A stretch of DNA of 64,000 nucleotides. It comes from Takakia lepidozioides (lineage: Eukaryota; Streptophyta; Takakiopsida; Takakiales; Takakiaceae). Within the stretch, counting starts at the first letter, position 1. Every line of letters starts with the position of its first letter. The translations under genes and the position numbers were made by a program. Positions 43,944 through 54,999 of the stretch are shown one piece after another. The DNA lies in assembly GCA_030704615.1 (NCBI GenBank), contig CM060731.1, positions 15,500,001 to 15,564,000 on the forward strand, given 5' to 3'. The notes under the pieces are model-generated. The model saw only the letters and a program-made list of their open reading frames with translations. It had not been told where the DNA came from and made no database searches.

Positions 43944-46900
43944 TTATAAAACAGACAAGATACACTTCTTCTCACCCAAATTGCCTGAAGGGATGCCTTT
44001 CACAGCCTGACAGAGTCTCTCTGCACCTAATCTCTCTCATGCGATCTGTACATGAACAGAGCAATTGCAAAAATAGTCAAAATGAGAATCAATCACCTTC
44101 TCTTTGCTGCTGTACTCAGGGAGCAGCAAATGGTTGAAGCACGTATGCGCTGTTGGTAGCCTCTCTGAGTCACTCCCTGGTAGGTCCAACCAAGGCACAA
44201 CACAAAGCAAATGGAAGGCAAAATTACTTCAATCCCCCAGAACAAGGTGGGGAGGAGGGATAAAAGGGTGACACCATACTGACAGCTACTTGACCTATTG
44301 CCTCTGGAACCAGTCCCCATCTGCTTAATCCACTTCCAGGATCCAGCACTTTGAATGAATAACCACAATCCAGGGTTGGTTCCTACTGTGACTGGATGGT
44401 ATGTAAGACTTTCTCACCATTTCTTGAAATCACAAAGTGAAGATTTGCAAGGCCCTTAATAGGAGCACGGTCGCTGCCCGTGACAAAAAACAACAGCTTC
44501 TTCTTGTTCTCCTGTTCGAGTGAATGTACCACCTGCAGAGTATAGAATTCGCCCCTCACCAACTATAGATGAAACAATATCTCAAGCGGACTTCAGCAGC
44601 ATGCTAGACACACAAGTGTAAATAGTCACAGAAGACAGTGTATTGTTGCAACTGCTAGTCTTACAGCTCCTTCTCAAGCGGCAGAAGAGAGAGGTTCAGA
44701 CCTCCCAGAAGTTTTGGATGACATGGGAGTCCTTCTTGTATCCATCCTCGTACAGTGTGCTATTCTCCCTGTATTCCATGAAACACTCAACTTTCCCATT
44801 TAGTGTAAATCCAATTCAGGGCAAGCAAATGACTGTATGCTACTTGATACAAGAGGTATTACTTTCAGCTCAAAGATAGCTAGGGTCAATATAAACGAAC
44901 AGCTCGTGACAATGTTGCAGCAAATCCATCCTATCACCCAGATCACCATGTTGGTGCAAAAGTTTACGGTAATGGAGCAAACTTACAAAGCATCAAAATC
45001 CAGGAGAGGGCTACCACAGATGAGCTGCTCAAGCTCCAATGGTTGAAAAAGCTGCAGTACAAATGGACATACCCATGGAGCTTTTCAACAAGATTGTGCT
45101 GAAAAACTGAATGTTGTGGTTAAACCTACATCATTCAGTACTCGAAAGCAGAAAGTGAGGGGTTTCCAGCAAAGCCTCCACAGGCCTTCGATAAGTTTAC
45201 ATTGTTTTTACATCTGTTCATATCACTGCATGGCACTAACCACAGATGTGAGATCTACTCAGATGTACCAACCACCCAATCAAACTCCAATGGCATGAAA
45301 GCTTAGAGAACATGCCCACAATTGCCTGCTGTTGACATCCACCAGTCCCAGAGCTGACTCTGGATCACGCAGCATTTATACTGGAGCCAACAAAGGCTGG
45401 GAGCCAAGGACGCCGACAACTTGCACCTAAGTTTAAAGGCCATTTGAAAAGTTGTCTAGTGTTATCACTTCTCTCTGATTTCCCTCTCCTTCCCAAAAAT
45501 AAAACAAAGTAAACCACCTTAAATCTTGAGGGACTAACAGTGACTTTCCCATACCTCTTCCATGACTAGCCCAGTCACTTGGAAGTAAGCCATTTAAGCA
45601 TGAATTCACACAAATAGCCAGAAACTGATTCCTGCTGGTCTTCTATTTTGGTTGCACCTCAATGACACCACATCAGGAAGAAACTTCTGGTGAATCCAAC
45701 AGATTCAAGAGCTTGCAAGAGAAGAGAATGACTCACCTCAAGAACTGGCCCCTTACAGAGTTTGTGAAAGCCCCGTTTGAATGCTTCAAATGCTCTTGCT
45801 ATGGAAATTTGCATGTAGTACTGTAAAATGAGCAATGAACAGAAAATCAGTGTCTGAATTTTATGACTCATTGACAGGTATCAAGGTCACCTTCCAAAAA
45901 TAGTGACACGACTGTATAAGTGTAAAGACTCGTCTAGGCTTCCAGGTTTGTCTTAGCCCATGAAAGGACAGATGAGAGGGAGAGACAGCCCTTGGCTGTT
46001 AAATTTTCATCAACCCAGGCTCAATGTTCCTTGCTCTGGCACCTGTTTCCAGCTTTGATTCCCCTACCCATTGTTTCTTCTGAACTTCCAGGGCTTCTTT
46101 GCCCTGCCACTTCCTGTCCTGTTGACTTTGCCTCCACACTGTCTCCTTTTTCAGGTTCAGGCTCACCACCTTTGCTTGTGGATGTCCATCCACCATCCAT
46201 GTACCCCAGGATTTCATAGCCTTGTCAAGGTGTAAGATTGCATGAGAAATGATGATCCTCCAATTTTTTCACAAAGATGTCTCTTCCTATCTTTCGAAAA
46301 CCCCTAGTTGGTGCTCAGCTAATGTTCCTCTCTTTCTTGTTTGTAGTATATCCTCAAAGATGTCAAATGGGAACTCCAACAATGTACCTTCACACAAAGG
46401 TCAACATATTCTTGCCGATTCTCGGCATTGACAGCGACATTGGCCCCATCTTCTTTGAGATCTACCGTCAGAATTTGCCCAAATATGTCTTGCACTGAGA
46501 CTTGAAAGCTACGTAGGAAGACTCCCTGTGACATGCCCCGACAACAGAACTTTTCAGTTAGTAAACGAGCAGGTCTGTACCAAAGATACAAGGTTGTTAT
46601 GTGTTTCATGGGTCAAAAAAGTGCAAAGATAAAAACCTACCTCCACATCCCCTTTGAAGCTCAGCAGTTGCTCCAACCCCTTCGCTAGCTGTGGGCTCAC
46701 CTGGATTGCCATCCCACAAATTTAAACAACCATACAATATTAACTGTTCTATCATCAATTCACAGAATGAGAAATTCTTAGCTTTCCCCGACAACGAAGC
46801 GTATGCCCACCAAAAACGTTTTGCCATGGAGTTTCGTAGCAATTGGCAATTCGGTGGTATTGGGTAAATCAGTCAACCATATACATATGTGAACTGCATA

Positions 46901-49900
46901 CATACCCCAGCCAAGTCCTCAAAGGTAGCAGCCTTGCCAAGCAATTTCTTGTAGATCACATTTGGAAAGCGAAGTTCCAGAATATGGCCATTGTATATGG
47001 CCAGCCCAAGCAGTATGCCCACAAGCTCATACTCCATGTCCATGTCCAATGGTGACGAATTGAACCAAAATAACCGTGTCTCCTCATTGTAGGAAAACAT
47101 ACCATACTGTCCACATTCACAGCCTCTGTGGAGTCAAGGGCAGTCTACAGAATGCCAACTCACTTCCTCCATTTCTCTCCATATCTTTCCCCATCTATCC
47201 AGAGTGATGTGGATAGTCTCCAACAAGTCTCAGACATTAGTGGAATCAAGGAAGTATTCCTGGCAAATAGAATGTACACTCCAAGGACTTTAGTCCACTG
47301 AAATGACCAACTCGAACTGAATAACAAATAATTATGGCTAAAATTGAACAGTACAAGTCAATCTGGTTTCTGGTTTACAACTAGTAATAGACGTGTGTTC
47401 GATTGCTACCAAGAATCTTAAAACCTGGATAAAGGACAAGCGAAGCAAAAATGTACCTTGGGATCAAACACTTCACGTACAACAAGCTGGAAAAACTCCT
47501 TCTGTACTCCTCCTTCATCAACCCCTTCTTCTCCAACAAACTGAACCTGCAAGTCCCCGAGAAATGTTTACATGACCACCGTTCTGTGAACTTCGACAAC
47601 AAGTCCATAGCCTGTGGCACTGTAGCAGAGAGCTAGCAGTTTGAGGGCTTCCAAACACATCAGAGCCAAACTGATGACAAAGAACAGTTATACTCAACGT
47701 ACCTTCAAAGGTTTCTTCAGGTCATCCGACTGGCCTTGTACCTGAAATGCAAGAAAGGCAAGAGCTTTTAACTCTTTCATTGGCTTTAGATAGGTGGGAG
47801 ATGTGCTTAAGAAAACCAATCTGCTTTGCACAAATAAACGCTAGAGTTCAGAACAGTGGCACCTACAAGTAACTGTATTGACAACCAAAGGTATCAATTG
47901 TTAGCAGCTCAATGCAATCTCCCTAGAAGTCAAGAAACAAAGAGAAGCCCTAAATGGCTGCTCAGTTACAGAAGGGCAGCACATGCAGGTGCTCAGGTAA
48001 CACTCATAACAAAAAGCATTCTCCAGCAGTCCCATGTCTCCCCCAACCCAGGGAAAATATCTAGGTTCTATTCATCCCCAACTCCCAGAAGAAAATTCAC
48101 TTCCAACTTGATAGTACAGAAAGTAGGATATGCACCAGGTTGAAAGTGCAGCTCATGGTGGCCAAGGCAACTATTCCAAAGTACATTGGGAGATTAATCT
48201 ACAGCACCAAGAGGACTAGGTTTTCTGGTGGAGGAGAAAGAGAGAAAGAAATTTCTTTAATCCGCAGGAGGCAGAGGGGGGCAATGGGAGGGACAAAGAC
48301 AATAGGAGCAGTGGGTGCCACTAACGCATGAGAGTCCAGTACACTAAGTCAACGCAGCCAGACCAGACCCTCTAACCTGTATATACTGCACTTTTACACC
48401 TGTAACATTTACTGATCCCTGGTACTCATCAAAATTTCTATCCCTTACGTCCAACAGATTCAAGAACCCCAACATAAGTGCACAGCCGGAACTGTAACAG
48501 ACTTTCACATCAGTGAAAAAATCATTACCTGGACAATGGTCTCTTGAACGAGATTATCTCTTTGGACACGCAAAATCAAGTAGGGACAGGTGGCACCAAT
48601 AAAGATCGACCGCAGCACAGCGTCCTCAAACTCATGTTTCATCTGACCTTTGGCATCCAAGTGCAATATCTTGCTTTTGCTTGAAGGGTCATATACAAAA
48701 GGGTACCTACACAGTGATATATCACTCCTGCAACCAATGAAGGGGCAATGAGAAGGTGGTGATGAAGAGTCTGGAAGCATGAAAGCATACACACCCATAA
48801 ACCCGCACCTGGTGCATAAAGACACAAGGGAAGACGGATACTCTGTGTATGTGTTAGTGTTTGAATACTAATGTAGGGAGAGCACTGCAAACACTACTTT
48901 CTGGACTCTGATGAACCTAGATAATCCTTTCTTGATAGCCAAAGAGTGCACATTCCAACTTCTGGAACAGTGCATAACTAAGTTGACAATAATCATAACC
49001 TAACAATGCGGTCATTTCAGAGAAAGAAGGAAAAAGGATGTTCAGGAGGAGCCCCAGGCACAATGTGACAAGTAGAAGACAAAAAGAAAACCTTAAGCAG
49101 ATCAAATCCCAAACATTGCTCCGGGACAGAGATCTGCAATATACCAATCTGCTTGCCGCCATTTCTTAAAGTCATCCTTGATGTCAAAGTCTTCATTGTT
49201 GACAGCATCATTGTAGAATGTGGTGTAGCTTAAATGCTGGATTCTTTCATTTACTGAGTCTGCAAACTTCTGTAAAGGACTCCCATCTTGACAGACTTCC
49301 AACCAACCACTGGACCAAGGATCAGACATCGTAATTATGAGCAAAACAGCAACGTTTTCTTAGAATTTCTTTCTCAATCATGAGAAAATTGTGAGAAAAC
49401 TTTCTAAGAAATTGGCACTGCCGGCTCTGAGAACAAGCAAACCTAGCTGCACTGCTGAAACACATTTCACTGAATCAAAACCTTGAATACACAAATTTCC
49501 TGTCTTTTAAATTATAGATTTCTGCACCTCTTCAAAGTGTTCCTCCTTGTATCAAACTAGTAGAATATGTGGATTTTCTAGCTGGATACAAAGGAAGCCC
49601 AATACTTGGACACCCAGCATGACAATAGGATTGACTTGGCGTGACTCATAGAGCTCAATCGTGATGAATTGCTGCACCACTCCTACCAGCCGCTCTAGCT
49701 GCTCCTCATTGTACCTGGTCACAAGTGCATGTTTGCACTCAGAACTGCAATATCTTACAACGAGTAGACAAGTGAGGTCTTAAAATTCAAATTTGTTCAA
49801 GTTGAAGAGCTTGATAGGCATACCTTTCCATAACTGAAAGGAGGCTGCTTCTGGAACTTGCGGGCAACCCAACCATTACTTTCCAGAGCTTCGTGAGTAC

Positions 49901-52900
49901 GGGGTAGTAGTCGGGGTCCATGAAAAGCCTATTCTGTGGACTCGCACACACAATGCAACTCAAATCATACACTTGCAGATAGGCTTTAAACGTAATTCAG
50001 ACGCCCGGATAGGAAAGTTCCAAACATATTCAAACTCTCATAACCTGTTAAGTGACCAAAATACTAAAACTGACACTTGTTCAAAAGGTAAAATAAATAT
50101 TCTGGGGACTCTGACCTTGCTTGAAAACAAAATGCATGTGTGGGGCAGAACAAGAAGCAGCACTCGTGCTCTAAAAAGCACGCGACTTGACATCTCTCGC
50201 CCTCTCTGTCCATTCAGCTTTTCGTGCTCAAAGAGAGCCGAACAGCAACTATGGCTGTTCGGGGCAAGTTTGGCATACCACCCTTGAGCTCTTGAAATGA
50301 TGAGTTCAAGATCAGATGGTGGGGTCAGGTGAACCGCATCCCTAATACCAGATACCCTAAAATGATCGACTCTATTTCTTGGAGGCATCCTGTTAAACAG
50401 GCCAAGTCCTGGCAGAACAAGGTAGAGGAGATTTTTGGGCATCCAGAAGACAATATCCACCTCTGTTGACCAACTTTCAATATCACGAGGCAGAGCCCAA
50501 CGCCCAGGGTCTAATTGCTGGGCAGCTGACACACAGAAGATTGATGCTTGTGTGAAGGGCTCTTTCTAGAGGAAATCAATCCCAGGATGGCCGATGTGTC
50601 CTTTAAAACTACCTGCTCCAGCTTAGGCTTGGATTATGTGGCTAATGGCATCATCTCGAGACTTGATAACAGAGGTACTTTGAAGGCTCTATGTGTGCTG
50701 AGTCTGAGCGTCATGTGACTGAAAGGATATGGTACTCTGAATGGTTTGCCAATCCTTGAAGTTTACACAAGACGAGCAAAATCTACACATGGGGTAATCG
50801 ACCCCCCCTCTGCCGATCGGCTGGCCGTCCAGGAGCAATCATAGGCTACCTAGACGGCAAACAATCCATATGCAAGGAGCTGGCTTGCAGCTGGGCACTT
50901 TCAACTTCTCGGGGTTGACTAGCCAAAGGAAACAATTTGAAGTAGGACAAGTTCTTCAGGTAAATGGTATTCATATCTGTGCAGGGCAAGGGACATGGGA
51001 AACTTTGGACAAACTGGTTGGAGATGTCAATGGATGTAAGTAGTTTGGTAATATGTGTGCACAGCCTCTGCCAAGCGTGGTCAAAAAGGTGTTGGCTTCT
51101 TTGTCTGTGGAATCTTGTGTGACAATTGAGAAACGTCAACAAGGGTTTGCATTATGAGCACAGTATCTGGCTGAAACTGAAATTGAAGGGCGGCATCATT
51201 AGGAAGGACCTATTTGTGGGTTGTGTTTACATGCCCACAGAGGGGACCCTTAGTGCTTACGCAGACAAAGCCTTCGAAGACGTAAAGCTGGACTGTGCCT
51301 CGCCAAAGGGCAGGTGGTCTTATTTGGTGACTTCAATGCCCGGGTGGGTAAAGGTCTTCATCAGGATGATACCATTGGGCCTTTTGGGGAGGACGACCTG
51401 AATTCTAATGGGAGACGGTTAATAAACTGTCCGGAAGAACTTCACCTTTTGACCTTGAATAATAGGTCAAAGGAGACCTAGTGAAGTGGACTCGTGAGAA
51501 AGCCCAAACTGGGGACGATCCATTGTGGATTATATCATAGTGGACAAGAGATTTGTTTCCCCAGAGTGCCAATGTGTTGATCGACAAAACTGATATTGGT
51601 ACCTCTGACCACTTCCTGGTTGGTCAAAAGGTGTTTCCCCAACACCACGGGATCTGTGCAACGTTCAATTCGGAAGTGACACATAGAAAAATTCCAAAAT
51701 GAAGAGATCAGGGCTGAGTGTGTCCAGGCCTTGCAGGAGGCTCTCCCTCACTTTGTCCATTCGCTCCAAGATCTTCAGTCTCGCTCCGGCAATGCAAGAA
51801 ATGAAGTCGGAAGAGCGGTGGGTTCTTGGGATGGTTTTGTCTCCTCTGAGGCTGACAAGATCTTTGGGAGGAACTGATTGTCTGCGTTCGAGCTGTTAAT
51901 TGGTGGATCAATGTGATCAAACTCTAGATAGCCGAGAGACGAGTCCTCTATAAAGAGTGCTGGAATTTGAAAGTCAACAAAGGAATGTGGGCTAGGTACT
52001 ATCAGATCCGCAAAGACATCAATCAACTTGTAAGGTCTCAGAAGAAATTATTTTGGGACAAGTTATACAGTGAAATAACTCAAATCACCATGATGGTAAT
52101 GACAACAGATTTCTGGTTGGCCCTTCAACATCTGTACAAGCCGAAAAATTGTCAGCAAGTACAAGCGCTGAGGACTACTAAGGGTGCAGTGGTGACTTCA
52201 ACAGTTGACATTGTCAAAACCTGTGAAACTCACTACAGTATCCTTGGCAGATGGCAACCCCATGATAGAGGCCCTTGTACTTCTCGTTAGCCGAGCCGGG
52301 GAACTATCGAGGCAAATGCAGTTGGCAAGATATTCTGCAGAGTTAGAAGTACTCGTCTCGAGGTTGACTGGAGTCTAGAGGTTGTTTCCATGAAGGCCAA
52401 GCTGGCTTTCGGAGAAAGAGGGGCTGTGTGGATCATATCTTCACTCTAAGCCAGATTATCCAGGAATTCTTGGATGTCAAAAAGGCTTATGACACAGTGC
52501 GGAGAAATGGTCTATGGCTCCGACTTTAGTCATCTGGAAACAAGGGAAAGATGGGAGAGTGGTCCATAACTTGTATGCTCACACCAAAAGCTGTGTCACT
52601 GTTATGGACAGAAGTCTAGCTTCAACGACCGAGGGGAGGGAGTAGGTGATCTCAAGTGGCAGTGTGGAAGCCAAGAGATTCCTGAAGCCTACCTTTGAAC
52701 AGCAACCAGATGCAGAGGGGAAAGGGGGATTGCAAATGCCCGTTGTGTGGGCAACCACAATGGGCAACCTGAAGACAATATCATTTTCTGATTCATTGTC
52801 CTGGGTACTCTCACCAGAGAGACGCCCTCTTCAAATCCATCAAGGGATTTGTGTCTGTACCTCTGTTTACCAACTCTGAAATCTCGAGGGTGAGCCAAAA

Positions 52901-54970
52901 GCCCAGGCCCTTTTGGAGCCTAGTTATTGGCAAATCACAGATTGATGCTTGTGTAAAGGGATTTCTAGAGGATATCTGGAAAAGTCGGATCAATTGTCTG
53001 TTCCAAGGTAAGTCATACTACCTGCGCCAGCCCCTGACAAAGGTAGTTTCTGTCCCCTTGTGTTCCGCTCAAACTGGGCGCGGAGTCAATGGCCACACAG
53101 CTACGGCAAACAATGTCTTCTGAGTACATTCTCTCTCTCCAGACCAACCAGGACTCTGCTTCCAAGGGATTGTCATAGCCAACATTTATCGAGAAGTAAA
53201 CTATTCTCTCCCTCTTTAACCCAACCCTAGCCCTCCAATTTGCATGAAGCAATATTCAAATATTGATGTCCATGGTACCAACCTCAAGCATGATAACAAT
53301 CACACCAAGAATAGAGAAGGTGCAAGGCAAGTTGTTGTGCTGCAAGGACTCTAGTAACTGTGCGAGTAACACATCGATTGCCTTTACAACCGCATCCTTC
53401 ACATCCACCCACTCCTACAAACCATCATCACCCATAAACTTCAGGTATCATGTGGCCATAATGTAGTTACAAGAAGCTTATAAACCTGTGATGTTGAAGA
53501 ATATAGAATGAGAACAGTCAGCCAGCATAGGTGACCAGCCATGTCAATGGAAGGGCTACTCGGAGACAGCAAGAGAACAGGAACAAACCAGGAACTTATT
53601 CCGCTTGATTAAGGCCACAGGGGCTCATGGGACACAGAAGAACCACTGACCAAAAAGAAAAAAGCACTAGAGGTTCTACAAAGACAGCGCAGGTAAGCAC
53701 ATGAGCACTGGGGTCTTCATGGGAAGGGTTTTTGTTAGGGACAAAGAATCACTAAAAAGACTGTCTTTCCTGGATCTTGCAGTGACGTACCGACCGAGAG
53801 AAGAAATGCTGTTCCATCTGGAAAATCTGTGAAGAAAGTTAAAATGAAAAACAATATTAGAGCCCACCCCCAACCTGGGGCAGTACCCTAGCTTGCTAGG
53901 GGACATGGCTCTTATTTATGTTGGCTTCAGCCAGAGTCTTCTCCCTCTGCTGTTCAGTCTCCAATGTGGGGGTGGTACAAATTGGATGGCTCAAATCCAC
54001 ATCAGATATCTTACTGCATCTTCCTGTCTCAATCCAGAGTGAGACAGAGAGACAAGACAGACAAGATGTATTATGTCCTACAGAAGTCCAAAGGGTCCAT
54101 GGGACACAGTACAACAACACAGGAGAACCACATTCACCAAAGAACAAGTCCAACCCAAACGTTGCACAAAGGAAGACAGCAAGAGGGGGGGAGGGAAATG
54201 GGAGGTGTGACACACATCTGATAATTAGGGTGTCACACTAACAAAGAGCTTACCCAAGGAAAGCAATGGAAATTACCAGTTTGATCACCCCGTTGTAAAA
54301 TGTCACTAGTGCATGTAAATCCACACCTGCCAGTATACCAGCACAATCCTAGGATTGTCAATCTTCCTATCTTTAAACTGTGTGCATTAAAGGTCACCAA
54401 AGAGCTCTTATTTTTTGCCTAAGCTTCTTCTTAGCAACGACCCACCAGCGTCCTCCAGAGTATGATAGGTAAGATGACAAGGGAAACTAAAACTGGTTAC
54501 TGGTCCCTGTTAGATTTTGTTTGCAAGACAAAAATAAAGGAGAAAGAACTGCAAATCCATATCCCAGAGACACAATCACAGAATTCAAAACAATCCAACC
54601 CATTCTTGTCTAGGGGTGAAAATTAACATAACAAACCCTAGCTTTCAATGCTCCTATGCAAAAAAGGGTAAGATATCAACCACTTAAGAATCAAACACAC
54701 AAGTCCAGCACTCCAGAACTTACGACTTAGGGCCTCCACTACTTTTGTTTCCTTGTCGGCAGTAGATAGAGCCATGTCGTTTTTACTTGAAGAATCAAAT
54801 GGTGGGAGGAAGCACATGCTCAGTACATCAAGAGACGAAAACGTGGCCTTGATCATCGTGATCAAGTCTCGGTGGTTGCGTGATGCTCTGGCTGATTCCA
54901 AAGTTTCCATGAGTCTTGACAGTTCTTTGGAAGGCTCCACAGCCATGGCTGCAGAATCCATCAAATCCAC
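43944..54970 (-). CDS. HECT-type E3 ubiquitin ligase of UBE3A/HECTD2 kind, many exons (ends uncertain)
   Basis: Fifteen minus-strand exons join with GT-AG borders and agreeing phases: 53414-53283, 49933-49824, 49714-49590, 49259-49145, 48727-48529, 47741-47703, 47546-47457, 47106-46906, 46700-46641, 46525-46388, 45820-45737, 45051-44987, 44759-44702, 44532-44418, 44176-44097. They give, in order, [182 protein letters not shown] and [18 protein letters not shown]. The catalytic Cys of THTCFN-type is codon 44141-44139. HECT ligases take ubiquitin from E2 onto this Cys and pass it to substrates. An upstream exon ends at 54724 ([20 protein letters not shown]). The last exon (LCQAV reading, stop at 43944) and the true start are not settled. 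The 3.3 kb intron 49934-53282 holds a LINE. Confidence 0.88.
44139..44141 (-). other. HECT catalytic cysteine codon
   Basis: TGC codon in [14 protein letters not shown], the invariant HECT thioester site. Present and in frame with the preceding exon. Confidence 0.85.
50298..53150 (+). mobile_element. LINE-B: same family as LINE-A, in an intron of the HECT gene, antisense to it
   Basis: The first part (50298-50577) corresponds to the 3' end of the family (it matches LINE-A minus strand at about 970-800 and then 330-285). It is followed at about 50582 by the 5' region (match to LINE-A near 5610) and then runs 5' to 3': one copy of the [15 protein letters not shown] core (50740-50790), endonuclease pieces (QGTWET near 50985, [13 protein letters not shown] near 51217, a GD-FNARVG-like stretch near 51330), RT start and a C-terminal end at about 52980. 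The RT palm between the VTV stretch and the FNDRGEG stretch (near 52600) is deleted, so FADD is absent. Many frameshifts and stops. Confidence 0.85.
53862..53915 (-). repeat. Dispersed two-hairpin repeat, copy 3 (inverted)
   Basis: On the minus strand CCCTAGCAAGCTAGGG forms a first stem, followed closely by TACTGCCCCAGGTTGGGG then GTGGGCT as a second. The stem sequence TACTGCCCC...GGTGGGC is shared with 8.85 and 29.56 kb while the loop differs. It lies in an intron of the HECT gene. Confidence 0.5.
53920..54640. other. Intron sequence of the HECT gene
   Basis: No exon with family motifs was found. A short exon reading [10 protein letters not shown] is possible at about 53,785-53,820, between a CTTCACAG acceptor and a GTACGT donor, but its phase does not fit the next sure exon. 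Confidence 0.35.
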
Positions 54971-54999
54971 CTGTCCTTACAACCCAACTCGCATTGTCA

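Noticed and set aside
44837-45298. Small plus-strand frames at the HECT 3' region
   Set aside because: The minus strand carries the phase-consistent HECT exon 45051-44987; the plus frames lack motifs.
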